NCBI GenBank assembly: GCA_001599595.1
Contig: BCHH01000008.1
Coordinates: forward strand, 1,036,220-1,100,219
Source of the DNA: Beverwykella pulmonaria
Lineage: Eukaryota; Ascomycota; Dothideomycetes; Pleosporales; Melanommataceae
DNA: 64,000 nucleotides
Reading direction: 5' to 3'
The notes under the pieces were generated by a model. The model saw only the letters and a list, made by a program, of their open reading frames with translations. It searched no databases and had not been told where the DNA came from. A program made the translations under genes and the position numbers. Within the stretch, counting starts at the first letter, position 1. Every line of letters begins with the position of its first letter. This document shows, in pieces, positions 32,674-44,517 of the stretch.

Positions 32674-33688
32674 ACAAATTTGTTCTTTCTCCCCATTACC
32701 TTTCTATCTATCCCCTTCCACGCTCTCAGGAGCCAACGACACAACAGTCCCACGACATTTCGCGAGGCTATGTCAACAACCGACTCTTTTGGGAGACAAA
32801 ATTGACATATAGCACCGGGGGAATTAAAAATGGCAGGTGCCTGGATTCTCTTCTACACCACTTGTATTGTATTATCATTGGGAACATGGCACGGCGTTTT
32901 ATCTCTAGATTTGAAGTGCTCAAATCAGAAACTCGGACGAGAAAATCAAAGATACCCACTGCATGCATCTAAGCGGATGGCTATGCGATGTTTGCGTTGG
33001 GCGATATATTAGCCTTAAACTATACCTTTAAATATAATGACAACGACTTTCGTTGTGAACTATGCGCTTCTGAGTTTTGATATTGAACGTTGACATGGTG
33101 CACTTAACATTTAGACTTTGGCTTTCAGCTTCACCGTTGCCATTAAGCCCAAGCCCAGTCCCATCTGTCTCAGCACCTCTTCCTGCCTTATCGTACTTTG
33201 GAATTTATCTTATCACACCACCCGATGAACACACCATTCATGCAACACATTCCGCAAATCACATCATATTCTCGTAACATCAACACCATTCGTATATCAA
33301 GGTCGCAAACCCTACCGGTTGCATCCGCTTTGCATCTCAACAAAGCCGCAGCCATTGAGAGGATTGGTCCGATTGCTAATTCTTGTATTGTTGGCCGCGC
33401 ATTGCAGTGCTGAATGCGGGGGAATCGATACTGCGCAGCGTTTAGCGTCGGTGAACTTGGCCATAGAGGCCCTTGCGCTAGGCTGCGGGGGAGGCCAAAA
33501 CAACCCCATATTTTTTTTTTGTACCCAATAGTAAATAGGATTAGACCTAGTGCCTGATCCTAATCCCATCTATATTAAGCCTAGTACCCCGATATTACAA
33601 TACTGCGATACAAAAAACCGCATCGCACTAACGAGGTTTGACAGTAAAAATTGCTCAATATTTTATTGAGCGTCCTTCTGTACAATCT
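32674..33688. other. Intergenic, no supported gene
   Basis: About 1 kb. A small hairpin near 33605-33628 (TGCGAT...ATCGCA) and another near 33538-33567 (GGATTAG...CTAATCC) are near the transposase fragment that follows. Nothing else seen. Confidence 0.4.
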
Positions 33689-33952
33689 CTACACATAGCA
33701 GTTATTAATGTATGAGGCAATTGCATTGGTGCTGGAGTTCGTAAGGTCTCGTAGAGCACCGCGGGGATCAGGCTCATCAGAATTCTGCAATCGTCGGCCG
33801 CGTTTAGATTTGCCAATATCAGACATAGTAGATAGACGTACGCTAAACAGAGTAGGAAGTTGATCAAAGGTACGATAGTGCTCGTGTTTCTCTGCAAAAT
33901 AGAGCGCTCTAATAATGGCTGAACGCGTTGTAGTCTCCACTTGGGCATATCG
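33689..33952 (-). pseudogene. Decayed N-terminal helix-turn-helix part of a Tc1/mariner-type transposase
   Basis: One minus-strand frame reads TTTRSAIIRALYFAEKHEHY, then RTFDQLPTLFSVRLSTMSDI, GKSKRGRRLQNSDEPDPRG and LTNSSTNAIASYINN before a TAG. This is the layout of the N-terminal DNA-binding region of fungal mariner-like transposases (helix, STxxxI recognition helix, basic linker, second helical unit). No DDE core follows. It may belong to the same family as the C-terminal fragment at 27216-27713, but the two pieces do not overlap, so that is inference. Confidence 0.5.
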
Positions 33953-35213
33953 TCAAACGCGACGACGTTGTTCGGGGATGTAGAAAACCGTGCGCGCTTC
34001 CATTTTCGTGTATTTAACGAGGTTGGCATTATTAAAAGCAATAGAACACCAAGTTTAGGTACAAATGAGTGTATTTATGATATATTGTTGCGTGGTGTTA
34101 ATGTGGAGGTGAGGGCTAGACATTTCCTTTCCGCAATGAGGGCGGGTATGCAGGGTTATGCAGGGTTTGAGGTAAATAGCTAGATTTGGTGAACTGCTTT
34201 CATGTATGTGGGAAGGCTGTGGAGAGACGGTACGAGGACATGAGGGGCAGTATGACGTAATGAGACTGTATGCTTACAGCAACAATATTGGTAGCAAACA
34301 TCTGGTGGTAGAATAATTTGGGGCCGGATGAAAAACGACTCCCGCGTCGAAACTTGCCGATACGTTGTTGTAGCTGGTAACCATACGCTTATCACCGTGC
34401 AATTGTTTCCGGTCTATTCGATGAAGCCAATGCCTGGAAGCCCCTTCCCCTGGTTACCAAGTCAAGTGCAATGTCGTTTTATATGCGTTGAGGATACAAC
34501 TGTGCAGGGCTGAGTTAGCTGAGTCCACCTACACTCACTCCGAATAAGCGTATACAAGCAACAAGAATGCTGCAAGTGCATTTCATCTGTCCGCCCCAAC
34601 GCCATCAGCCTCTGAATGCGCGCATTCTTTAGTCCTCACCGTTCGAGTTCCATAACGAAAATAGTTAACGCACAAATCCAAAATCAGAAACCTGTATACC
34701 TGAATGAAAAGGCCCCTTTGATGAACAACAAACCATAAAGCCTGATGTCAAAAAACCCTTCTTCCCCGCATCCTCTTACAAATAGGTAAAGAGAAGATAA
34801 CAGAAATACGCAAGCGGTATGACTACATGGATCCAGCGAACGGGTGTAAAAACGGGGGACGGGAGGATCCGCTCGCTAATCGACGTTCGCACGTACAAAA
34901 GAAATTCGAGGAGTGTTTGGGTTCTGCACCTCCTCATAGTCGACAAAGGGAATAAGACGGACTCGCATGGCTTAAGGAACTGTAACAATCTAGATGGTAC
35001 TAAATATACATCTCCATAAGATATCTACACTGTCCCGTATCATATGAAGTAGACAAGCTATGAACCACTATAGAAGTATATACATCCCAAATCGTTCTTG
35101 GAAGACAACACAAAAGAAACCGAAAATTGTGTCTAGGAAAACTCCATACAGAAAGTATATGCTCCCAAACTCCACCATTATACATGCTACCGAGAACTCC
35201 GGGAAACAGCCTC
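33953..35213. other. Intergenic, no supported gene
   Basis: About 1.3 kb. Short frames only. The right end holds the 3' flank of the zinc transporter gene. Confidence 0.45.
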
Positions 35214-38200
35214 TCAAGCTATCTTATTCCCGCCACCACACCAACATCTCCCTTCACCCTCCTTCTCGATGTGGACAACCACATCCATGCCCCTCCCTTT
35301 GAGGAATTGCACGGTTCGCTCGCGCACATCTTCGAGATCTGCAATACGAGACGCAATGATGTGGATCACTCCGAGGACCCGTTGCTGGTGGGGTGCATGC
35401 TTGTGGTCGTGGCCATGGTCATGATCATGGCTATGATCGTGCGAGTGCTCCTCATGATGCGAGTGGGAGTACGGTGAGCTGTCGTTGTGTGCATGGCCGT
35501 GATCATGGCCATGACCATGCTCATGGTCAGAATGATCGTGGTTATGGCTCGGATGGTCGTGTCCAGCGTGCGAATGATCGTGGTCGCATCCCTCATTCTC
35601 CTTCGCATGCGCCTCCGCATGTGCTGCTCCCTCGTCCTCTAGCCAGAATCGGGGAACACTGTAGCCGACGACGCCTCGAAGCGAGCTCAATTCTTGCAAC
35701 GTGTTGCGGATGCCGTATTCGACGTCGGCGGGTAAAGATAACAGAAGACGCATACCAGAGCTCTTGACAAGCGGGATTGCAGAAGCGAAGATGAGGATGG
35801 CAATGATGCTTGAGGCTATCGGGTCCCATCCAGCCCAGCCGTAGTACTTTGTCAGCAGAGTTGATATGATGACAGCTACGGATCCAAGAGCGTCGGCGAG
35901 AATGTGGAGGAAGATGCCTTGCATGTTCTCGTTGTCGTGGGAGTGACCATGGCCATGGTCGTGGTCTCCGTCACCACTATACTTGTTAGCTTCTGATTTG
36001 AGCATCGCATTTGGAAGGAATCAAGTCTTACTGGTCGTGTGAATGCCCATGACCGTGGTGGGCATGTCCAAAAGCCGTGAGACCCACGATGTTGACCAAG
36101 AAGCCAAGGACACTGACGACAAGCAATTCGTTCAGCCGATGGAGCTCAGAGCCTTCCCAAAGCCGTTCAAAAGCGTCAAAGATGATCTCGACACTGACAA
36201 GCCTAGAGACAATTAGAAGGAGCTCAGTGGAAATAGGAGCGAGCTTACAAAAGGAACACGCCGTTGGCAAAGCCAGATAGCGTATCAACCTTGCCATAGC
36301 CATATGGGAAGTAGACATTCGGTCGCCATTTGCTCATGACTGCGGCGGCCAAACCAACCGCAAGTCCAGCGCAGTCGAAGAGCATGTGGATACTGTCTGT
36401 AAGAAGACCCAAGGAGCCACTGACGAAGCCGTAGAAAAATTGTACAAGCATGAATGATAGGTTGAGACTATTGGATACCGGTCAGCACTTTTGGCAATAT
36501 ACAGTGAAGGGGTGGGCATTCGCATGGCTTGTAGAATGGAGAGATCTTGCCTTTTCCGCCTGATTTGACGTACTGCAAGTAGGGCATGGGAAAGACAACT
36601 TACACTCCAAAGTAAGCAATGCGGCGTGAATCCTTTTCGATCAAAATACTGTGCAAAATAGAACCTGGTGTACATCTTGCAATCAAGAACGCCGAGAGTC
36701 TGGAGTGGTTTCCATGCAGATGGTGGTCATGATCATAATGCGCATGAGGCTGCTTGTGGCCGGAGTGCGAATGAGATACAGTGGATGACCTAGTGTCGAT
36801 GGTAATTGCACCGAAAGCCAGCGCACAGGTCAGTGGAAATGAAATGCTTGCTTGCCAGGCGGCTGGCTGCTCCCAGAGCACGAAAGCAGTAACCAAGATA
36901 CAGCCCAATGCTAGTCCAACCTTCTTCTGTGTCCGCAGAGCAGAAGGCAGAGAAAAATAAATGAGTGCCGTGGCTGATGCAACCGACAACGTGGAAAAAA
37001 GGATTGCATGACGAGTAATCGAAGGAGAAGCAGACGAAAGAATGGAATATAGGACAGTTGTAGCCATAAGTAGCACGCCTGATCCGAGAGTGAGTATAGT
37101 GTCTTCAGGTGTGTGTATCAACGGGGACGAGGGCTTGGGTAAAGAGAGTCGAGTGGATCCCTGAGTACTCCATAGATCATTTTGACCTTTGCGGCCGGTC
37201 ATTAAAGACCAGCCTGCTGTAGGAAGCGGTGGAGGCATGGCAAGAACGGACGTGGTCAGTGCAAGGTAACCGAAGAGTGTCCCTGATGCATCTGCCGAAC
37301 CGAACACATCAAGCAGCATAATCAAGGAGATCGTTGCGCATGTGGATTTTCGAGTTCGGAGGGTCCTCTTCACGGTATCCCAGAGAGTATGTTTCCCTGG
37401 CTTGTGGTCAAGGCCCCCTAGTCCGGCTGTGACTGCAGCCAACAAAATTAAGGAGGTTCTTGCACCGCCAAGCTGCATCGTGGCATAGAAGGGGAGCACG
37501 ACACTAAGGATATTGGTGATAATCCGCCATATCGAGCCAAGGCTCCATAGAACATCTAGTGCGACCCCGGACTTTTCAGTGTTTCCAGAAAACTTCCGCC
37601 GATCTAGAGGTTGGTCTACGCTGGAGCGAATCTTTGAGATAATGCCGACTAGTATCAATGTCGTCGAGGAGAGGGTGCAGGCATGCATAAGGCGGGAGCC
37701 ATGTGGAAGAGAGCCCGGGCTGAACGCAGGTGGCTGTTTTGATACCGTTTCCAACAGGGTATCACCTCCACTGACAAGTTCAGAAGGTAATCTTCGAGCC
37801 TGGGCAACAATGCTGGGGTATGCCAAGGATGCGAATAGGTATGGGAGGGGGATGAGCAGCGCAGTGAGTGCTTCGGGCAGTTCGAGCCATGACCTGTCAC
37901 TGATAAGCCTGTCTTCTCTGAAGCCACAATCTGGCGTAGACCTACGAAGTCGGCGGTAGTGGACCAGGACTAGGCGATTCTTGTATCGGAGAGAAGGCAA
38001 AATTTCTCGCTGGTATGCTCGTCCGTGAGGGGGGTCGGCCCAAGTCGGACTCCCCGCGGGGTCTGTTCTTTGGCCGAGCCAGGAAGGGCTTGAGGGAGAG
38101 GGAGGATTCGGTAGATCTCGCCCGGTCGTGGCTGTGGCTGTGGCTGTAGCTGTGATTATGGTCACGGGAGAGAGAATGGGAGCGATCGTGGCTCTCGGCG

Positions 38201-38412
38201 TATGGCGAGGCAGTCTGGCTGCCGCGCAATTGACCGTTCATTTCTGATTTGTGATGGCGATGGCCGCTCGAAGGCGCATATCCATTTGCGGGCGGCGTGC
38301 CATTGGCCTGGCCGCTCCAGGGCGAAGTATTGTCGGAGAGGAATTGCGATCGTGAGTGTCCATGGCGGGTCTGCGCAGCGGGATTCAGAGGGAGCGCATA
38401 GGTCGAGGCCAT
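35214..38412 (-). CDS. MSC2: ER/secretory-pathway zinc transporter MSC2 (cation diffusion facilitator)
   Basis: Five exons: 38412-37946, 37899-36604, 36467-36249, 36202-36032 and 35976-35214; 971 residues. Msc2 works with Zrg17 to load zinc into the ER. The N-terminal ~150 residues are Ser/His-rich and cytosolic. About ten hydrophobic segments follow, then the six-helix CDF core beginning IAYFGVLNLSFMLVQFFYGF. Zinc-site residues appear as HMLFD (His615, Asp619) and HILAD (His742, Asp746). The His-rich loop between helices 4 and 5 is GHAHHGHGHSHD plus HDHGHGHSHD. Unusually, a second His/Asp-rich block of about 80 residues with about 30 His (residues 836-914) interrupts the cytosolic C-terminal domain. 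Intron 1 is short (46 bp) and its acceptor is the least certain splice here. It is divergent to ALG1. Confidence 0.93.
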
Positions 38413-38714
38413 GGGCGCCGCAGACGTGGAAGTTCTAGGGGAAACCAGCACCCGGTGCTAGAGACTGGGATTCGGGGACTCCGCGCGAGAGGGACAGGAC
38501 AAATTGTGGGGTGAATGGCGTGAAGGATGGAACGGGGCAAATGGGACATGGCATCTCGCAATGTTTCGATATCAGGGGTCTTGGTTTGGTGGCGCTTGTC
38601 CGGCAAAGTCTACCGCGGCTGTGGCTGGCCCACGGGGCTGAAACGTGACATTTACATGCGACAGCTGGGCACGTCATTCCTCTCCACCACGCTTTACTTT
38701 TTACCTGGGACATT
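38413..38714. promoter_or_regulatory. 302-bp bidirectional promoter between MSC2 and ALG1
   Basis: Divergent start codons are 302 bp apart. No individual motif is assigned. Confidence 0.45.
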
Positions 38715-40279
38715 ATGTTGGACGAAAGGTTCAGTCAGATCTTCCAGTTTGTGCTCGTCAGCGCCATCGTCTTTGTATGTTTCTTCTCGATTATCCTTCT
38801 TACGCTGCCTTCCCAATACGACCCCTACAAGGATAGAGCACCCAAATATGTGGACAAAGACGGGGTGGAGATACAGATTGAAGATGAGGATGGGAAGAAG
38901 AGAGTAACTTTCACACCAGGAAGAACAGTACAGGTGGTAGTGCTCGGGGACATTGGCAGATCCCCGCGGATGCAGTATCACGCAATTAGCATTGCCAAAC
39001 ATGGAGGCCGAGTGTACTTGATTGGATACGAGGGTATGTACGCTTGCAGCGCTCACGGTGACAGTATGCGTTTTGCTCATTCGGTATAGACTCGGAAATA
39101 CACCCTGAGATTCTCTCAAGCCCCCTCATTAAAATTGTCCCCTTGGTCCCAGCGCCATCCAGTCTACGTTCCAGCAGCAAACTTCTGTTCCCTGTTATCG
39201 CCCCATTGAAAGCGCTATGGCAAGCTCGAAGTCTCTACCGTGCACTATGTTATCGAACCGAGCCCGCCCGATGGATGTTAGTTCAGGTGAAGCACCTATC
39301 GTCGAATCATTCTTCTGCCGCTTATAGATTGTAGAACCCCCCGTCCATCCCGACTCTTGCCATTGCCACCATCGTATGCTGGATTCGCAACACCAGCCTT
39401 GTCATTGACTGGCACAACTTTGGCTACTCCATTCTGGCCCTTAAGCTCGGGCCCAGGCATCCCCTGGTAAGAATCTCCGCCCTATACGAAAATATCTTCT
39501 CGCGCATGGCATCTCATAACTTTACTGTCACCAATGCCATGGCCAAGGTACTCAAAACCCAGTATGGAGTTACGGCTCTCGCCTTGCACGATCGGCCTGC
39601 TGCTCTTTTCCGGCCAATCAGCAGCCAAGAAAGAGCTGGATTCCTTGCGCGCCTCCCTGAAACAGCGCAGTATGCGCAGGATCTCTCTCCCTCTTCTAAA
39701 ACTCCCTGGAAGTTACTCGTTAGCTCCACATCATGGACTGCAGATGAGGACTTCTCAATACTCCTAGACGCCTTGAGTGCGTACTCAGCACAGGCAACTT
39801 CAAAAACACAGCTTCCTAAGATCATCGCTATTATCACTGGGAAAGGACCGTTGAAGGAACACTACCTATCCAAAATCCAAGCTCTCAACCAAGAGAAGAA
39901 GTTACTCAATGTCATCATACGCACAGCGTGGCTAACCCCTGAAGATTATGCTCTCCTCCTAGGAGCAGCAGATTTGGGGGTCTCACTGCACATGTCGTCT
40001 TCTGGCGTCGATTTGCCAATGAAAGTGGTGGATATGTTTGGCGCTGGACTACCTGTCGTTGGGTGGGGTAAGTTCGAAGCGTGGCCGGAGCTCGTCAAGG
40101 AGAATGTGAATGGCAAAGGGTTCGAGAGCTCTGAGCAGCTGCTACAGCAGCTAATAGACCTGTTCGAAAATAAGGATGGGCTGCTTGCGACCTTGAAGAA
40201 CGGGGCCCTGAAAGAGAGCGAAATTCGATGGGACGATGAGTGGGATCGGGTTGGAGGGCAGCTCTTCAAGCTTGTGTAG
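38715..40279 (+). CDS. ALG1: Chitobiosyldiphosphodolichol beta-mannosyltransferase ALG1
   Basis: Three exons: 38715-39033, 39090-39286 and 39335-40279; 486 residues. Alg1 adds the first mannose to GlcNAc2-PP-dolichol on the cytosolic face of the ER. An N-terminal membrane helix ([20 protein letters not shown]) is followed by the GT33 hallmarks [53 protein letters not shown] and [14 protein letters not shown]. The nucleotide-sugar site [18 protein letters not shown] and [17 protein letters not shown] are also present. The introns are 56 and 48 bp with normal splice sites. Length is close to other ascomycete Alg1 proteins. Confidence 0.96.
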
Positions 40280-40494
40280 GGTTGAAATATACTGCTGCGT
40301 TTTCAAATCATAGGTGATTTTGGATACACGTGAATGCGAGTATACATACATGAGTAATAAAGTTTCGCGCGTCTGACTCGCGGGTTGTTTCGCCAAAGTA
40401 CCGAAGCGAGCACTCACCATTTCACCTTCACGCTTCATAACACGATGAAATCTACCAATCTGGCAGTATACTTCCCAAGCCTGCCTAAAACACC

Positions 40495-42992
40495 ATGGCG
40501 GATGTCACAGAGTTGAGATGCTGGCCGTCGTGCGTGAATGCAATCGATTGGTCTGATGATGGAATTATTGCGCTAGCCTCTGACGACCAAGTCAATCTTC
40601 TGGTAAAGCCCTTTCATCGTAGCCGAAGACGCTTCACAAATGACTAATCGCTTCATAGTTCCCAAAGACTTGGTTTTGCGATGCAAGTGACGAAGTCTCT
40701 CAATGGCGCCACTTGCCTCTTCAGGTCCCCTGGTTCACCAAAGAAGAGCTTCCGGTCAAAGATAACGCGCCACTTCCAACATTCTCAGTTGGCGAAGAGA
40801 TATCCTCGAGCTCTCCCATTTCGGTGTCGTGGTCGCCGCCTGGACTCGCAAAGCACCGGAGGTGCGCGCTCGCCGCTTTGACCGCCAATCTCGTTCTTTC
40901 CATCTGGTCATCCGATGGCAAACTCCAGGACGACTTGAGCTGGGGTCGGAGGCTGATCATAAACGATGCACTAGAAGACTATTTCTTTAACATTGTCCGA
41001 GATGATGCAATTCGCCGAACCTCCGAGTTTGAGGAGAGCGTCCGATTGCGGAGGCGCTTGAGGGCGTTTGCTTGGGCACCCTCCATGCATGGCAGGCAGA
41101 CAGCTGGCACTATTGGAACACACCTTTCGTGGGGGGAGTTTCTGATAGCCGTCTCAAATGACGATAATCAGGTCGTGCTGTTAGTCGTGAACTCACCCAC
41201 CTCCACGCTGGGCGTGAGCGAGAGTTGGAGTTCAGAAGTACTCTGCTACTTTGCCGTCACACCGGATCCCGAAAGCGAAGTCTCCGATCCCAGCCTGTTC
41301 GACGAGTTGCTGCAGCAACAGCGACATGTCTCCCAACTTTCCTGGAGTCCTTGGGCTGAAGTTGGAGGAACGATCCACTCAGTTTTAGCGTACGCGACGA
41401 ATCAAGACGTCCGCGCAAGGGTCATTGTTCACTCGCCGGGCAGCACCAAGTTTGGTCCAGAAGTCGTGTATCCAAACACCGATATAAGATATGCAGGTCC
41501 AATGAAATGGTCGCCCAGGGTCGAAGATGGCGATGCATTGACACTAGCCCTCTTCACGAACACAGAAGTCATATGCTTGACCATATCAATCCTCGACGCA
41601 TCCATCATACGACAAGCAACACATCATCTCGACGGCCGCTGGGACTCTATCTCTGGCGTCGCATTTGACATTCGGCAACAGGCCTCTACCAAACTACACT
41701 TCTCGTCCCTTATGTCGACAAAATGGCACGCGACTGCCTTACTCGAGCTTACTAGTGCCGGACTGGCGGCTCCAAAGACGCCACCGAATTGGTACGAAGA
41801 TATTGACGGATACAATTCGAGTTTTAGTATTGCACACAACCTCAAAGGGAATGTAAGAACCAAAATGTGGGGGCTATCTACTTCACCGCTAGGAGACTTC
41901 CTTGCCTCCTGCCACGCTGTACATCCAACCGACATGTTCCAGTATGGTCCTCCGTCCAGTCAGCACATCAAGATAACTATCCGAGGCTTGGGTGGTAGTG
42001 ATGAATTAGGATTCATAGCCAGAAACGTGAGTGCCGAGGGCATCATTTTCACGGTGAAGAAATGGATCGAGAACCACGACGAAAAGGAAGAGCCACTGCC
42101 GACAGCAAAAGCACGCATCCAGAAACAGCTTCTTCAAAACTACGGGCCCCGAGACAACCAAGTAGGCACCGATAGTGCTACGATTGCAGCATGCACCTCA
42201 ACAGATATTTCCACAATGCTCACCACGTTTAAGAGAGACGTGTTCCTTGCCCGAAACACCTTGAGCGACCGCTACGACGTCCTCACATCCATAATCTTCA
42301 CGCCCTCCCCACCCACTGACCTTGCAAGAACCATGATCGCCTTCCGTCTCGCCGCTGCCCTCCAAACCCTCCCTGCGCACCTCGCCGCCGCCTCTGTTTT
42401 CAGCAAAACCATCTTCGCGCAAAGCCGCCAAGTGCTCCGCTTCATCCATGAACTCAGTAATGAGGCCAATCATGCAAGTGACCAGTCAGAACTCGTAGAA
42501 GCATGCGGTTTCTGCAGCACACCTATTCTGTTTACCTCACTTACGACTGCATCCTGTACAAATGGGCACCAATACACGCGCTGTGGGCTCTCATTCCTCG
42601 CTATCCAGTTTCCTGGGGTTACGAAGTATTGTGGTATATGCAATACGCCTTTTTTGAGCGACGAGTTCGTGGTCGAGCAGGAGGAGATTGTAAGGACGCG
42701 GAGTCCAACACCCGAGGATACCGCAATGGCCGTGGATGAACACCATCAAGTAATTTCCCCTACAACTGGAGCCCCCGCCGATCAGATCATAGCTGCGGAA
42801 GTAAACAGCTCAACGACTGCAGATAGAGGGACAGAAATGGAAACAGCTGAAGTTCGCGGGGCGCAACATGGCGAAGCAAATCCCAACATTCCTGCCAAAG
42901 ACCCCGTCAGAGACCTACCGCTATCACTGGCGCGCATTCTCTTCCTTGGATGCGATGCGTGTATCTATTGCGGCGGTAAGTATAGCGGATAA
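40495..42992 (+). CDS. TFIIIC 90-kDa-type subunit (TFIIIC delta N-terminal propeller plus zinc finger)
   Basis: Exons 40495-40602 and 40659-42992, 56-bp intron (gtaaag to catag), 813 residues. The first exon supplies MADVTELRCWPSCVNAIDWS and continues over the splice to FPKTWFCDASDEVSQWRHLP. The N-terminal half is the WD40-like TFIIIC_delta domain (SPISVSWSPPGLAKHRRCAL, LTANLVLSIW, ISVLSWSPW-like blades). The C-terminus carries the putative zinc finger of TFIIIC: CGFCSTPI near residue 650, CTNGHQYTRCGLSFLAIQ, YCGICNTPF, and the closing CDACIYCGGK. TFIIIC binds the B box of tRNA genes and recruits TFIIIB for RNA polymerase III, in the nucleus. The acidic, low-complexity insertion (about residues 720-790) inside the zinc-finger region is a fungal feature. 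Confidence 0.9.
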
Positions 42993-44517
42993 TTGAAATA
43001 AGGTGCTTTCTTCGTAGGGAGTAATTGCAGGGGTGGTGTTCTCAGGATTTAGTGGCTATGTATGGCGCTTAGGTTATTATTTGCTTATGGCGATGGGGAG
43101 ATAGATGATGTATTGAGATTCAACAGTATTCCAATCCCGGCTTCTTTCCTGTTCCACTTTGTGACCTTCAAAGCTAGGAAACGGATCTTAATAAGACAGA
43201 AAATACACTCCGTAGGGCTAAAATAGGTTTAATAGCTTGAAAACCCTATGGAAGATTCAATTTTGCCGCCCAAATGTCGGACTGGCGCATGCCGCACGAA
43301 TACAGGTAGCAGCTTAAATTTCTTTGATGGCTGCTCGGGACTCATTTGACAACAAGTGGTTTACGCGCGTAATTAGCCCAAGCGCCTCTCTACTCAGTTC
43401 AGTCAATCAGTGGGGATGTACTTTCCGTCCTATTAAGATATACTTCCCAGTTTTGAAGATTACAAGATGGTTCATTCATAGAATATAGAGGTGATGCTCG
43501 GGTATGCGGTTGAAAAATCAGCTCTGTTGACATTTTCTTGGAATTATATGAGTCGGCAGTTGGATGGTAAGGGCAGTACACTTACAACTTGCGATTGCAA
43601 GCTATGATCCTTCCTGCTCGAAACCAAGCTACCAGTGCAGATATCCACCCTGTAGTATAAAGAGCTCTTCGCTGGCTATGGCCTGTACTGGATAAGCAAT
43701 ATCTTAAACGTAACGGTCGTACTAGTGCATACTATGTTAACCTCAGCCCCTGTTGCTTCATTCTCATATTCCCTATAATCGCCTCAAAAGAAAATTGACC
43801 AACCTACAAACCAACCCTCAAAATCAAGTTGCTATTCTCCCTTCTAGAAAGCATATTGCTGTCGCAAATATGCACATCTTAATATTAGAATCAAATTGTT
43901 GGTTTCAAACTCTACACACAGAGACTTTAAAACAAAACACTTTGATAGCGTCCTTCAAGGTAAACTTAGACTAGACTAATCCTCTTGACCTCTGATGAAA
44001 CTGACGTAGTGGGTAACTTGATAGGGCGCTCAAAGCAGCTTTCAGTCTCACGTCTTTTTTCGCAGTAGTCTTGGTGCCACAATCAAGGTTCACCGCGGTT
44101 TTTATTTCCTGGTCCGTATTGTAGCACACATTTCACTATGCCTTAGAAATCGACGGCTCTTACAGCGGTCGGTAGCCTGCAATCAAGTTTCATTACACAC
44201 TTCAGACCCAGACCAAATCTCAACGCACACTTCAACAACCATAGAACTGTACACTTCATTCCACTAAAAACATTTCACGTGAACCAAATGCTTCAATTCC
44301 AAATCCAAATGCACACTGGGTAATCTTACGCGCCGAAGTATGCCGCTCCTCTCACACCCCATAACTCCAAATTTTCAGAATGTAAGTTCTCAGACTCCGA
44401 ACATATATGCCTGTCGAAATCCCAAACTGTTATGCACTGCCAGAATTTTCTACACTCTTGCACGATTCATAAATGCAAGATCACATATTCCATCCGTGTA
44501 CCCATTTCTTTGTGTCT
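42993..44517. other. Convergent 3' intergenic region
   Basis: About 1.5 kb between two 3' ends, AT-rich. The motif ACACTTCA or close variants recurs several times between 44126 and 44275, perhaps a degraded tandem repeat. No gene supported. Confidence 0.45.

Noticed and set aside
44120..44280. Recurrent ACACTTCA-like motif
   Set aside because: Spacing is irregular and the copies are short and degenerate; not convincing as a repeat array or regulatory cluster.
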